Assembly: GCA_937876865.1 (NCBI GenBank)
Contig: CALEFF010000024.1
Location: 1-21,093 of the forward strand
DNA: 21,093 bases
Direction: 5' to 3'
Source: an uncultured Bacteroidales bacterium
GTDB taxonomy: Bacteria; Bacteroidota; Bacteroidia; Bacteroidales; P3
The position numbers and the translations under genes were made by a program. Positions 14,752 through 21,093 of this stretch are shown here, one piece after another (positions within the stretch are counted from its first letter, which is position 1; the number at the start of each line of letters is the position of its first letter). The notes under the pieces were generated by a model. It worked only from the letters and a program-made list of their open reading frames with translations, ran no database searches and had not been told where the DNA came from.

Positions 14752-15644
14752 AAAAGACAATAATATACATTGCAATTTTAACTGCCTTTTTAGGTAGCAG
14801 TTGTTCGCTTTTAGAAAAGTTTAAAAAAGAAGAATCAGAGCCACAACTTTCAACAGAAGATGTGATACAAATGGTAATGAATCAGCAAACTGCTCCTGTA
14901 AAGGATACAACCGTAACAAAATTAAGTGAAAAAGAACAAAAAGAATATAAGAAAGAATTGGAAAAACAAATGGAGGAAGGTGAGGAGAAAGAGCCGAATT
15001 GGGTGAAAAGAACATGGCGAAAAGTTTTTCCAAAGAAAGTAGAAAGAGAAATTAAATATCCTGAAATCTACAAGGAAAAACCAAAGACTATAATGGTGGT
15101 TTATCCTTGGAATAGAAGTAAAGAAAAATTTGCCGATGAGATGTTTTACTCTGCAATTTGTGAAGAATTGACTTTAAAAGGATATTATGTTTTGCCTGCT
15201 TTGCCTATGTTAGATGAGTTTAAGGCCGATACATTGTTTTCTTCACAATATTTCAAGAAAGAAGATACTAAGAAATTGCAAGCAAAATATGGAGTTGATG
15301 CGGTTTTGTATGTAACAGTTTACACAGTAAAGAAAGATTGGTGGACAACTAATGTGAATATGAATGCTCAATATGACTTGATTTCCGCAAAGACTAATGA
15401 GATTCTTTTCTCTCGTCATGCCGATTTCAACTATGATTCTCAAATGCCAACAAAGAAAAAAGATAAGAAAAGCCTAATTGAAGATGCAAAAGAAAATCAT
15501 TATCTTGGTATTTGTCAACAAATGCAAAGATATGCTTTCTTAGATTTACCGATAGGGCCATATCACAAGGATTATCTTTTAGATCAAAAGAAATTTTCCC
15601 ATAAAAACGATATGCGTTACAAGGTTAATGTAAAACCAAGTTAA
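14748..15644 (+). CDS. DUF799 family (GNA1162-like) lipoprotein
   Basis: 298 residues with a lipoprotein signal ending GSSC (Cys 19). Residues of about 60-105 form a Lys/Glu-rich insertion (KELEKQMEEGEEKEPNWVKR...). The family domain follows: KPKTIMVVYPWNRS, then EELTLKGYYVLPALPMLDEF, KKLQAKYGVDAVLYVTVYTV and DLISAKTNEILFSRHADF, ending LDLPIGPYHKDY. This is the fold of Neisseria GNA1162, related to the anticodon-binding-like domain of TolB and CsgG. It is believed to work with a DUF4810 protein and a CsgG-like pore, though its job is unknown. The start codon overlaps the preceding stop (ATGA), so translation is coupled, and radA follows after 2 bases. Confidence 0.85.
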   Translation: MKKTIIYIAILTAFLGSSCSLLEKFKKEESEPQLSTEDVIQMVMNQQTAPVKDTTVTKLSEKEQKEYKKELEKQMEEGEEKEPNWVKRTWRKVFPKKVEREIKYPEIYKEKPKTIMVVYPWNRSKEKFADEMFYSAICEELTLKGYYVLPALPMLDEFKADTLFSSQYFKKEDTKKLQAKYGVDAVLYVTVYTVKKDWWTTNVNMNAQYDLISAKTNEILFSRHADFNYDSQMPTKKKDKKSLIEDAKENHYLGICQQMQRYAFLDLPIGPYHKDYLLDQKKFSHKNDMRYKVNVKPS

Positions 15645-15646
15645 GA

Positions 15647-17005
15647 ATGGCAAAAGAAAAAACAGCATTCTTTTGTAAAGAATGTGGTGCAAAATCTGCT
15701 GTTTGGATAGGAAAATGTCCTCAGTGTGGAGCTTGGAATTCTTATGAGCAGGAAGTATTGCATAGAAGTGGTAAAAAAACATTGACTTCAAAGCAAAGTC
15801 CAATTATTTTAATGAGTCAAATTGTTTGTACTAATGAACAGAGAATTGACTTAAAGAATGAGGAGTTTAATAGGGTGTTAGGCGGAGGATTGGTTTTAGG
15901 TTCTGTTGTTCTTATGGGCGGAGAACCTGGAATTGGAAAGAGTACGCTTTTGCTTCAAACGGCTTTGAATTGTAATGATAAGAGAGTACTTTATGTAAGT
16001 GGAGAAGAGAGTGCTCAACAAATAAAAATGCGTTCGGAACGAATCAATAAAAACAATGGAAATTGCTATGTTCTTATTGAAACCGAGGTTGAAAATATTG
16101 TAGAAAAGGCAAAGGAAGTAGAACCTCAAATAATAATTATTGATTCTATTCAAACAATGACTACACTTGATATAGATTCTTCGGCAGGTAGCATTTCGCA
16201 AATCAGAGAGTGTACTTCGGTGCTTTCTTCTTTTGCAAAACAAAATTCTATTCCTATAATAATTGTAGGACACATAACAAAGGATGGAAGTATTGCGGGA
16301 CCTAAGGTTTTGGAACATATTGTTGATGTGGTTTTGCAGTTTGAGGGCGATAGAAATTATGGATATAGAATACTGCGTTCAATAAAGAATCGTTTTGGCT
16401 CAACAAACGAATTGGGTATTTTTGAAATGCAATCATACGGACTAAGAGAAGTTAGCAATCCTTCTGAAATTCTTTTGTCAAATAGTGATCAATATCTTTC
16501 TGGTACAGCAATTGCGGCAACGCTTGAAGGTTCTCGTCCTATGTTTATAGAGACTCAGGCTTTGGTTGCTAATTCTTATTATGCCTCTGCTCAAAAAAGT
16601 TCAACAGGATTCGACCTTAGAAGACTTAGTATGTTGCTTGCAGTTTTGGAAAAGAAGGTTGGTGTAAAAATAAGCAATAAAGATGTGTTTCTAAACATAG
16701 CAGGAGGGTTGAAAGTCTCGGACCCCGCAATAGATTTAGCTGTTATAGCAAGTCTTATTTCCTCAAATGCCGATATTTCTATTTCATCGAAACATTGTTT
16801 TGCAGCAGAAGTTGGATTAAGTGGAGAATTGCGTCCTGTTGTTAAAATAGAACAAAGAATAGCAGAAGCAAATAAATTGGGATTTGAGAAAATCTATATT
16901 AGTAAATATAATTTGAAATCATTAAATCTTAAAAACCTCTCCACAGAAGTGGTAGCCTTAGGCAAAATAGAAGAAATAATAAAAGGAGAGAAGTGTATTT
17001 TTTAA
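15647..17005 (+). CDS. radA: DNA repair protein RadA
   Basis: 452 residues, standard length. An N-terminal four-Cys zinc finger (Cys 10, 13, 24, 27), a RecA-like ATPase with Walker A GGEPGIGKST (91-100), Walker B IIIIDSI (163-169) and the RadA-specific KNRFG motif (247-251), and a C-terminal Lon-protease-like domain (VGVKISNKDVFLNIAGGLKVSDP..., GLSGELRPV) typical of RadA. RadA drives branch migration during recombination and helps process stalled forks. It is the last gene of a unit that starts with two lipoprotein genes, 2 bases after DUF799, so it is probably expressed from the promoter at 14355. Confidence 0.97.
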   Translation: MAKEKTAFFCKECGAKSAVWIGKCPQCGAWNSYEQEVLHRSGKKTLTSKQSPIILMSQIVCTNEQRIDLKNEEFNRVLGGGLVLGSVVLMGGEPGIGKSTLLLQTALNCNDKRVLYVSGEESAQQIKMRSERINKNNGNCYVLIETEVENIVEKAKEVEPQIIIIDSIQTMTTLDIDSSAGSISQIRECTSVLSSFAKQNSIPIIIVGHITKDGSIAGPKVLEHIVDVVLQFEGDRNYGYRILRSIKNRFGSTNELGIFEMQSYGLREVSNPSEILLSNSDQYLSGTAIAATLEGSRPMFIETQALVANSYYASAQKSSTGFDLRRLSMLLAVLEKKVGVKISNKDVFLNIAGGLKVSDPAIDLAVIASLISSNADISISSKHCFAAEVGLSGELRPVVKIEQRIAEANKLGFEKIYISKYNLKSLNLKNLSTEVVALGKIEEIIKGEKCIF

Positions 17006-17019
17006 AAACTTCTCTCCTT
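16983..17019 (+). terminator. Terminator overlapping the end of radA
   Basis: A perfect 12-base stem (AAGGAGAGAAGT at 16983-16994 and ACTTCTCTCCTT at 17008-17019) with a 13-base loop, followed by CCTATTTTT. The last codons of radA form the left arm and its stop codon (17003-17005) lies in the loop. The convergent DUF3127 gene ends at 17037, so it may also stop transcription from the right. Confidence 0.8.
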
Positions 17020-17036
17020 CCTATTTTTAATTTACA

Positions 17037-17537
17037 CTAAAACGGTAAATCATCTGCTTGTGAATCGAACGGATTGCTGTTATCCATAGGCATTGCATTG
17101 TTATTTGGAGTTGGATATACAGGTGGAGGAGTAGGTTGTGGCATTTGTTGTTGTGGATATGCAGGTTGTGTCATTTGAGGTTGGTAAACAGGTTGCTGCA
17201 TTGGTTGATTATAAACAGGTTGTTGAGGATATGCTGGTTGCATTGGCTGTTGTGGATAAGTAGGTTGTTGAGTAAATGCTTCAACTCTAAAACAACGTAA
17301 ATCAGTATACCAACGTCCTTCGTATTCTCTTGATTCAGCAGAGAATTGAACTCTCAAAACACTTCCTAATGCGAAAGGTTTAATCATATCAATTCTCTCT
17401 CCAAATAATGTAAAGGCTATTTTCTTTGGATATTGTTCTTCTGTTTCAATAACAAAACCGCCTCTTTTCCAAGCACCTCTTTCAGTTTGTCCTGATTGCT
17501 CAGGTAAAATTGCAATTAACTTTCCTATTGCTTCCAT
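17037..17537 (-). CDS. DUF3127 OB-fold protein with SSB-like C-terminal tail
   Basis: 166 residues. The first 80 or so match DUF3127: GKLIAILPEQSGQ, then GFVIETEEQYPKKIAFTLFGE, then LRVQFSAESREYEGRWYTDLRCFRVEAF, an OB-fold sequence common in Bacteroidota. Next comes a Pro/Gln/Tyr-rich disordered linker of about 75 residues built from PAYPQQP-like repeats. It ends NPFDSQADDLPF, very like the acidic tip of single-stranded DNA-binding protein (DDDIPF) that docks SSB partner proteins. DNA binding is thus plausible, but no aromatic ssDNA-contact residues were checked. It lies 21 bases downstream of the S9 peptidase gene and probably shares its transcript. Confidence 0.82.
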   Translation of the reverse strand: MEAIGKLIAILPEQSGQTERGAWKRGGFVIETEEQYPKKIAFTLFGERIDMIKPFALGSVLRVQFSAESREYEGRWYTDLRCFRVEAFTQQPTYPQQPMQPAYPQQPVYNQPMQQPVYQPQMTQPAYPQQQMPQPTPPPVYPTPNNNAMPMDNSNPFDSQADDLPF

Positions 17538-17558
17538 ATATTTATTTTTTTATTTATT

Positions 17559-19658
17559 TTATTCTTTTACTTTTAACCATTTATCTAACCAATCAAAGAA
17601 ATTTCTTTGCCAAAGGATTCCGTTTTGTGGTTTTAATACCCAGTGAGTTTCATCAGGGAAATAAAGATAGCGTGCAGGAATATCTCTAATCACAGCAGCG
17701 TTGTATGCAGCCATACCTTGTGAGGCAACAATTCTAAAATCAAATTCAGAATGTATTACCATTAAAGGAGTATCCCATTTATCTACAAATAGGTGAGGAG
17801 AGTTTGCGTATGATTTTTGGGCGGTTTTATTATCTTTTTCCCAATATGCTCCACCTAAATCCCAATTTACAAACCACATTTCTTCGGTTTCAAGATATTG
17901 TTGCTCTAAATTAAACATTCCGTTGTGAGCAATGAAACATTTAAAACGTTTGTTGTGATTTCCAGCAAGCCAATAAACAGAGAAACCTCCAAAACTTGCT
18001 CCAACAGCACCAAGATGTTCTTTATCAACGTAAGGTTCTTTTGAAAGTTCATCAATAGCAGTTAGATAATCTCTCATACATTGTCCACCATAATCACCAC
18101 TTATTTGCTCGTTCCATTCTTGTCCAAAACCAGGAAGACCTCTTCTGTTAGGAGCAACAACGATATATCCGTGAGAAGCCATGATTTGGAAATTCCAACG
18201 ATAAGACCAGAATTGAGAAACAGTAGATTGAGGACCACCTTCGCAATAAAGAAGTGTTGGATATTTCTTTGTAGAATCAAAATCAGGAGGATAAATCACC
18301 CAAGTGTGTAAATCTTTTCCGTCAGTGGCTTTTAACCAACGTTCTTCTACTTTTCCCCATTTTACCTCAGCCATTAACTCATCGTTTACAGTAGAAAGTT
18401 TTGTTTCTTTTTGAGTTTTTTCATCAATACTCCAAATTTCATTAGGGTGAGACATGCTCATTTTTTCTCCAATCAATGTTCCGTTATTTGCAAGTGAAAC
18501 AGAAGTGTAGTCATGTACGCCAGATGTTATTTGTTTGATAGCTTTGTCTTCAAGATTGATTTTATAAATATTATCAACTGCATAATGATCAGAAACAAAG
18601 TAAATCCATTTTCCATCTTCTGAGAAAGTTAATCCTCCAACATTTTGATCAAAATCAGCGGTGTAATACTCTGCTTTCTTTGTTTCAAAGTTATAAACCA
18701 TTAAACGAATTTTGTCAGCTTCATAACCATCTCTTTCCATACTTTCCCAAGCAAGAAGTTTTCCATTAGGAGAGAAAACAGGATTTTGATCATAACCCAT
18801 CATTCCTTCTGAAAGGTTTTCGGTAGTTTGTTTTTCGATATTGTATAAATAAATATCAGAATTAGTAGAGAAAGCGTACTCTTTTCCAACTTTCTTTCTG
18901 CAAGTATAAACAATAGACTTGCTATCAGGAGACCAAGTTATTTGTTCCATTCCTCCCCAAGGACGCATAGGAGATTCGTATTCTGTGCCTTCAAGCAAGT
19001 TTTTGCCCTCTAAAACTTTTCCGTCTTTATAATCTGCAACAAAAGGTTGAGGAATTGCATCTACCCAATTGTCCCAATGTCTGTAAGCTAAGTCATCGTT
19101 TACTCTACCTGTTGTTTTGTCCAATCCTTCTTTCAAATAAGCATATTTATCTTGCTTAGGAATAGCTCTTACATAAACAACCTTTGTTCCATCAGGAGAA
19201 TAAGAAAAACCTTCTAAATCACCTTCTTTGAAATTAGAGATTTGTGTTCTATTACTACCGTCTGGATTCATTTCATAAATGTTTACGCCGTTTTCATCTG
19301 CATAAATGAAGCCGATTTTATCGCCTTTTGGATTCCAAATAGCATTCCATTCACTTGAAGCAGTAGTTGTAAGACGCTTAACATTCTTTCCGTCAATGTC
19401 CATTACATAAATTTCAGCATTTCCTTTGTTTTTCTCAATGCTGTAATAAGTTAAGGTATATAGAATCTTGGTTTTATCTGGCGAAAGAGAAACTTCTCCA
19501 ATTCTTCCAAAGCTCCAAAGAACCTCAGGAGAGAGTTTGCCATCTTTTACCTCTATATTTGGTTTGTCTATAACATCAGCATCAGCCGAAGTTCGCTTTT
19601 TGCAACCCCAAACAATAAACAAGGCTGCCAAAGAAAGAATAATTAACTTGTTTTTCAT
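17559..19658 (-). CDS. Secreted S9 family (prolyl oligopeptidase) peptidase, lipoprotein
   Basis: 699 residues. The N-terminus carries a lipoprotein signal ending VWGC (Cys 19). A beta-propeller built from WD40-like PD40 units (SPDKTKILYT, SPDGTKVVYVR, SPDSKSIVYTC, SPNGKLLAWES) leads into an alpha/beta hydrolase domain with GASFGG (Ser 555), HSEFDFR (Asp 640) and DETHW (His 672). The oxyanion-side motif reads EGGPQ instead of HGGP. The fold and length fit dipeptidyl-peptidase 5-like enzymes that trim exported oligopeptides in asaccharolytic Bacteroidota. Substrate is inferred. Two overlapping TAATTTTG sequences (19686-19701) on the minus strand may supply a promoter, but no TTTG is well placed. 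It follows the HD-domain gene by 40 bases. Confidence 0.92.
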   Translation of the reverse strand: MKNKLIILSLAALFIVWGCKKRTSADADVIDKPNIEVKDGKLSPEVLWSFGRIGEVSLSPDKTKILYTLTYYSIEKNKGNAEIYVMDIDGKNVKRLTTTASSEWNAIWNPKGDKIGFIYADENGVNIYEMNPDGSNRTQISNFKEGDLEGFSYSPDGTKVVYVRAIPKQDKYAYLKEGLDKTTGRVNDDLAYRHWDNWVDAIPQPFVADYKDGKVLEGKNLLEGTEYESPMRPWGGMEQITWSPDSKSIVYTCRKKVGKEYAFSTNSDIYLYNIEKQTTENLSEGMMGYDQNPVFSPNGKLLAWESMERDGYEADKIRLMVYNFETKKAEYYTADFDQNVGGLTFSEDGKWIYFVSDHYAVDNIYKINLEDKAIKQITSGVHDYTSVSLANNGTLIGEKMSMSHPNEIWSIDEKTQKETKLSTVNDELMAEVKWGKVEERWLKATDGKDLHTWVIYPPDFDSTKKYPTLLYCEGGPQSTVSQFWSYRWNFQIMASHGYIVVAPNRRGLPGFGQEWNEQISGDYGGQCMRDYLTAIDELSKEPYVDKEHLGAVGASFGGFSVYWLAGNHNKRFKCFIAHNGMFNLEQQYLETEEMWFVNWDLGGAYWEKDNKTAQKSYANSPHLFVDKWDTPLMVIHSEFDFRIVASQGMAAYNAAVIRDIPARYLYFPDETHWVLKPQNGILWQRNFFDWLDKWLKVKE

Positions 19659-19698
19659 CTCTAAAATATTTTTTTATTGAATCGGCAAAATTACAAAA

Positions 19699-20889
19699 TT
19701 ATATTTGATAGTAAAAATACTTCTTTATTTCTTTTGAAAGGAAAGAACTATCTAATTGATCCGAAGCATCACATATTTCTTTTATGCTTCCGTCTTTGAA
19801 AAGTATGTTAATCTTTGTGTCTTTAAAGTTATAAGCTTTGTTGTGCAACTCATCAGAATTTGTAAAGTAGCGAATTTCCTCCTCAGAGGTGTATTTACAA
19901 ATATTTTTTATTTCTTCCACCGAGAAAGGAGAGTCTTTGATTATGATTTTTCCAAGTTTGCGGTTAATAAGATTAGAAGCTAAGGTGCTCAAAATCTTAT
20001 CTTGATGTTTCGACCATACCTTTACAGCACTCCAAACATCAGAATCGTCAAGCAAAAGAAAATGTTCCAAAGCCTCTTTATTCTCTTTTGGCTGCGAACC
20101 ATTGTTTAAGAAAAAGAAAAGATGCTCGCTAAGTGGCAATTGCTCAAAAAACAACTTTCCTTCTTTTTGTAAATCACTTGCACGCAAGAGAACTTTTGCT
20201 AAAAGATTGTCTGCCGCAACAACAGTCTTGTGCATATAAACTTGCCAATACATTAAACGCCTTGAAATAATGAATTTCTCAATAGAATAAATGCCTTTTT
20301 GGTCTATAACAAGCTCATTGTTCTCTACATTAAACATTTTAAGGATTCTTTCCGTGCCTATAATTCCCTCACTCACACCTGTAAAAAAACTATCCCTTGT
20401 AAGATAATCCAAACGGTCGGTATCAACTTGCGAAGAAACCAATTGATGAAGGAATTTTCTTGGATAAGAATCCGAAAATATATCAATTGCAATCAAAGAC
20501 AAGGAATTCTTTTTCATCAACTCCAAAGAAACCTCCTCGTGCGAAGAAGAAAAAAACACATGCTCCAAACAATGAGAAAAAGGCGAATGACCGCTATCGT
20601 GAAACAAGATTGCCGAAAGAGCAGAGGTGTATTCCTCCGAAGAAATCTCTACATTCTTTTGACGAAGCACATCTAATGCCTCACACATCAAGTGCATAGC
20701 CCCCAAAGAGTGAGCAAATCTTGTGTGTTCTGCACCCGGATAAACCAAATTACTTAATCCCAATTGCTTAATTCTTCTAAGCCTTTGTATTTCACTTGTT
20801 TGAATCAAATCAAACAAATCCTCATTAGGAATATTTATAAATCCATAAACAGGATCATTGATAATCTTTTTCTTATTCAAAGTTGCCAT
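19699..20889 (-). CDS. HD-domain phosphohydrolase
   Basis: 396 residues, cytoplasmic. The HD signature is complete: HTRFAHSLGAMHL (His 55, His 60), FHDSGHSPFSH (His 97, Asp 98, His 101, His 106) and VDTDRLDYLTRD (Asp 156, Asp 158). This arrangement is the one of SAMHD1-like and dGTPase-like proteins that hydrolyse nucleoside triphosphates, and bacterial members of this group are annotated only as HD superfamily phosphohydrolases. Residues after 170 are largely helical and end in IKKYFYYQI. The TAACTTTG element at 20894-20901 stands only 4 bases before its ATG. The start agrees with the family's N-terminal KIINDPVYGFI segment. Confidence 0.88.
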   Translation of the reverse strand: MATLNKKKIINDPVYGFINIPNEDLFDLIQTSEIQRLRRIKQLGLSNLVYPGAEHTRFAHSLGAMHLMCEALDVLRQKNVEISSEEYTSALSAILFHDSGHSPFSHCLEHVFFSSSHEEVSLELMKKNSLSLIAIDIFSDSYPRKFLHQLVSSQVDTDRLDYLTRDSFFTGVSEGIIGTERILKMFNVENNELVIDQKGIYSIEKFIISRRLMYWQVYMHKTVVAADNLLAKVLLRASDLQKEGKLFFEQLPLSEHLFFFLNNGSQPKENKEALEHFLLLDDSDVWSAVKVWSKHQDKILSTLASNLINRKLGKIIIKDSPFSVEEIKNICKYTSEEEIRYFTNSDELHNKAYNFKDTKINILFKDGSIKEICDASDQLDSSFLSKEIKKYFYYQI

Positions 20890-20893
20890 ACTG

Positions 20894-20901
20894 CAAAGTT
20901 A
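20894..20901 (-). promoter_or_regulatory. -7 element just ahead of the HD-domain gene
   Basis: On the minus strand this reads TAACTTTG followed by CAGT and then ATG. The core matches those of porW and hydF (TTTGCAG). Initiation at the A of GCAG would leave a leader of only about three bases. No TTTG is found 19-20 bases further upstream. Confidence 0.4.
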
Positions 20902-20949
20902 AGAAAAAAACATTAAAAACGAAGCCTTGGTAGAAAATAAAATACTTTC

Positions 20950-21093
20950 ACCACAAGTTAAGCCCAAATGCTTGCGATATTTTCAACTTTAAGATTTCTA
21001 ATCGCAAATTTTTAAAAAATAAGCCCTTAACTAAAAACCACAAAATCAAAGACTTAACTTTTTAAAGCCCTAAAAACGCCAAAAAAGTCTTTG
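20950..21093. other. Non-coding right end with nested inverted repeats
   Basis: No gene is seen here. Inverted repeats found by eye: TTGCGAT (20972-20978) with ATCGCAA (21001-21007); AAGTTAAG (20955-20962) with CTTAACTT (21053-21060); CAAAGACTT (21047-21055) with AAGTCTTTG (21085-21093). AAGCCC occurs three times (20961, 21021, 21065). The last two pairs share bases and are mutually exclusive. It could be a structured RNA, leader or dispersed intergenic repeat; the window ends within it. Confidence 0.35.

Noticed and set aside
1..21093. tRNA, rRNA, transposase or integrase genes
   Set aside because: Intergenic stretches were read on both strands and no cloverleaf-like segment, rRNA-like sequence or mobile-element protein was found.

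Overview
The window looks like chromosomal DNA of an anaerobic member of the Bacteroidota, most likely order Bacteroidales. It is AT-rich and densely coded. Promoters that can be read have the Bacteroidota form (TTTG, 19-20 bases, TAnnTTTG). Many products start with a lipoprotein signal, and several families are typical of the phylum (PorW/SprE, DUF3127, DUF1015, S9 lipoprotein peptidase). HydF implies an [FeFe]-hydrogenase and therefore fermentative, anaerobic life. I cannot name a genus from sequence alone.

Region 1 (1-2136) holds two WD40-repeat genes in tandem. The first is cut by the window edge and carries an acidic and Pro/Thr-rich linker plus an unrecognised C-terminal domain. The second is a lipoprotein with five repeats. 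Each ends in an almost identical hairpin terminator, so gene plus terminator probably duplicated as a unit. Region 2 is a DUF1015 gene on the minus strand (2137-3390), divergent from a long plus-strand run.

Region 3 (3426-11114) is one likely transcription unit of eight tightly packed genes: the type IX secretion lipoprotein PorW/SprE, a small four-helix membrane protein, a lipocalin-like lipoprotein, a YqaA-type membrane protein, a secreted coiled-coil protein, an MtaD-like deaminase, a secreted FGE-fold protein without the catalytic cysteines, and a small membrane protein. It ends in a lysine-codon-rich A-tract repeat and a hairpin shared with the convergent htpG.

Region 4: htpG (minus) and hydF (plus) are divergent around a 13-base palindrome. 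Directly after hydF a well-formed promoter drives a DUF4810 lipoprotein, a DUF799 lipoprotein and radA, ending in a hairpin that includes the radA stop codon. Region 5 (17037-20889, minus) holds an HD-domain phosphohydrolase, a secreted S9 peptidase and a DUF3127 OB-fold protein with an SSB-like acidic tail. The last 200 bases (20890-21093) hold no convincing gene but several inverted repeats.

Most of the window is ordinary core genome. The parts that most deserve a second look are the tandem WD40 module, the overlapping divergent promoters at 3426-3458, the Lys-rich repeat at 10990-11078, the SSB-like tail on DUF3127 and the structured right end. I did not find a clearly new multi-gene system.
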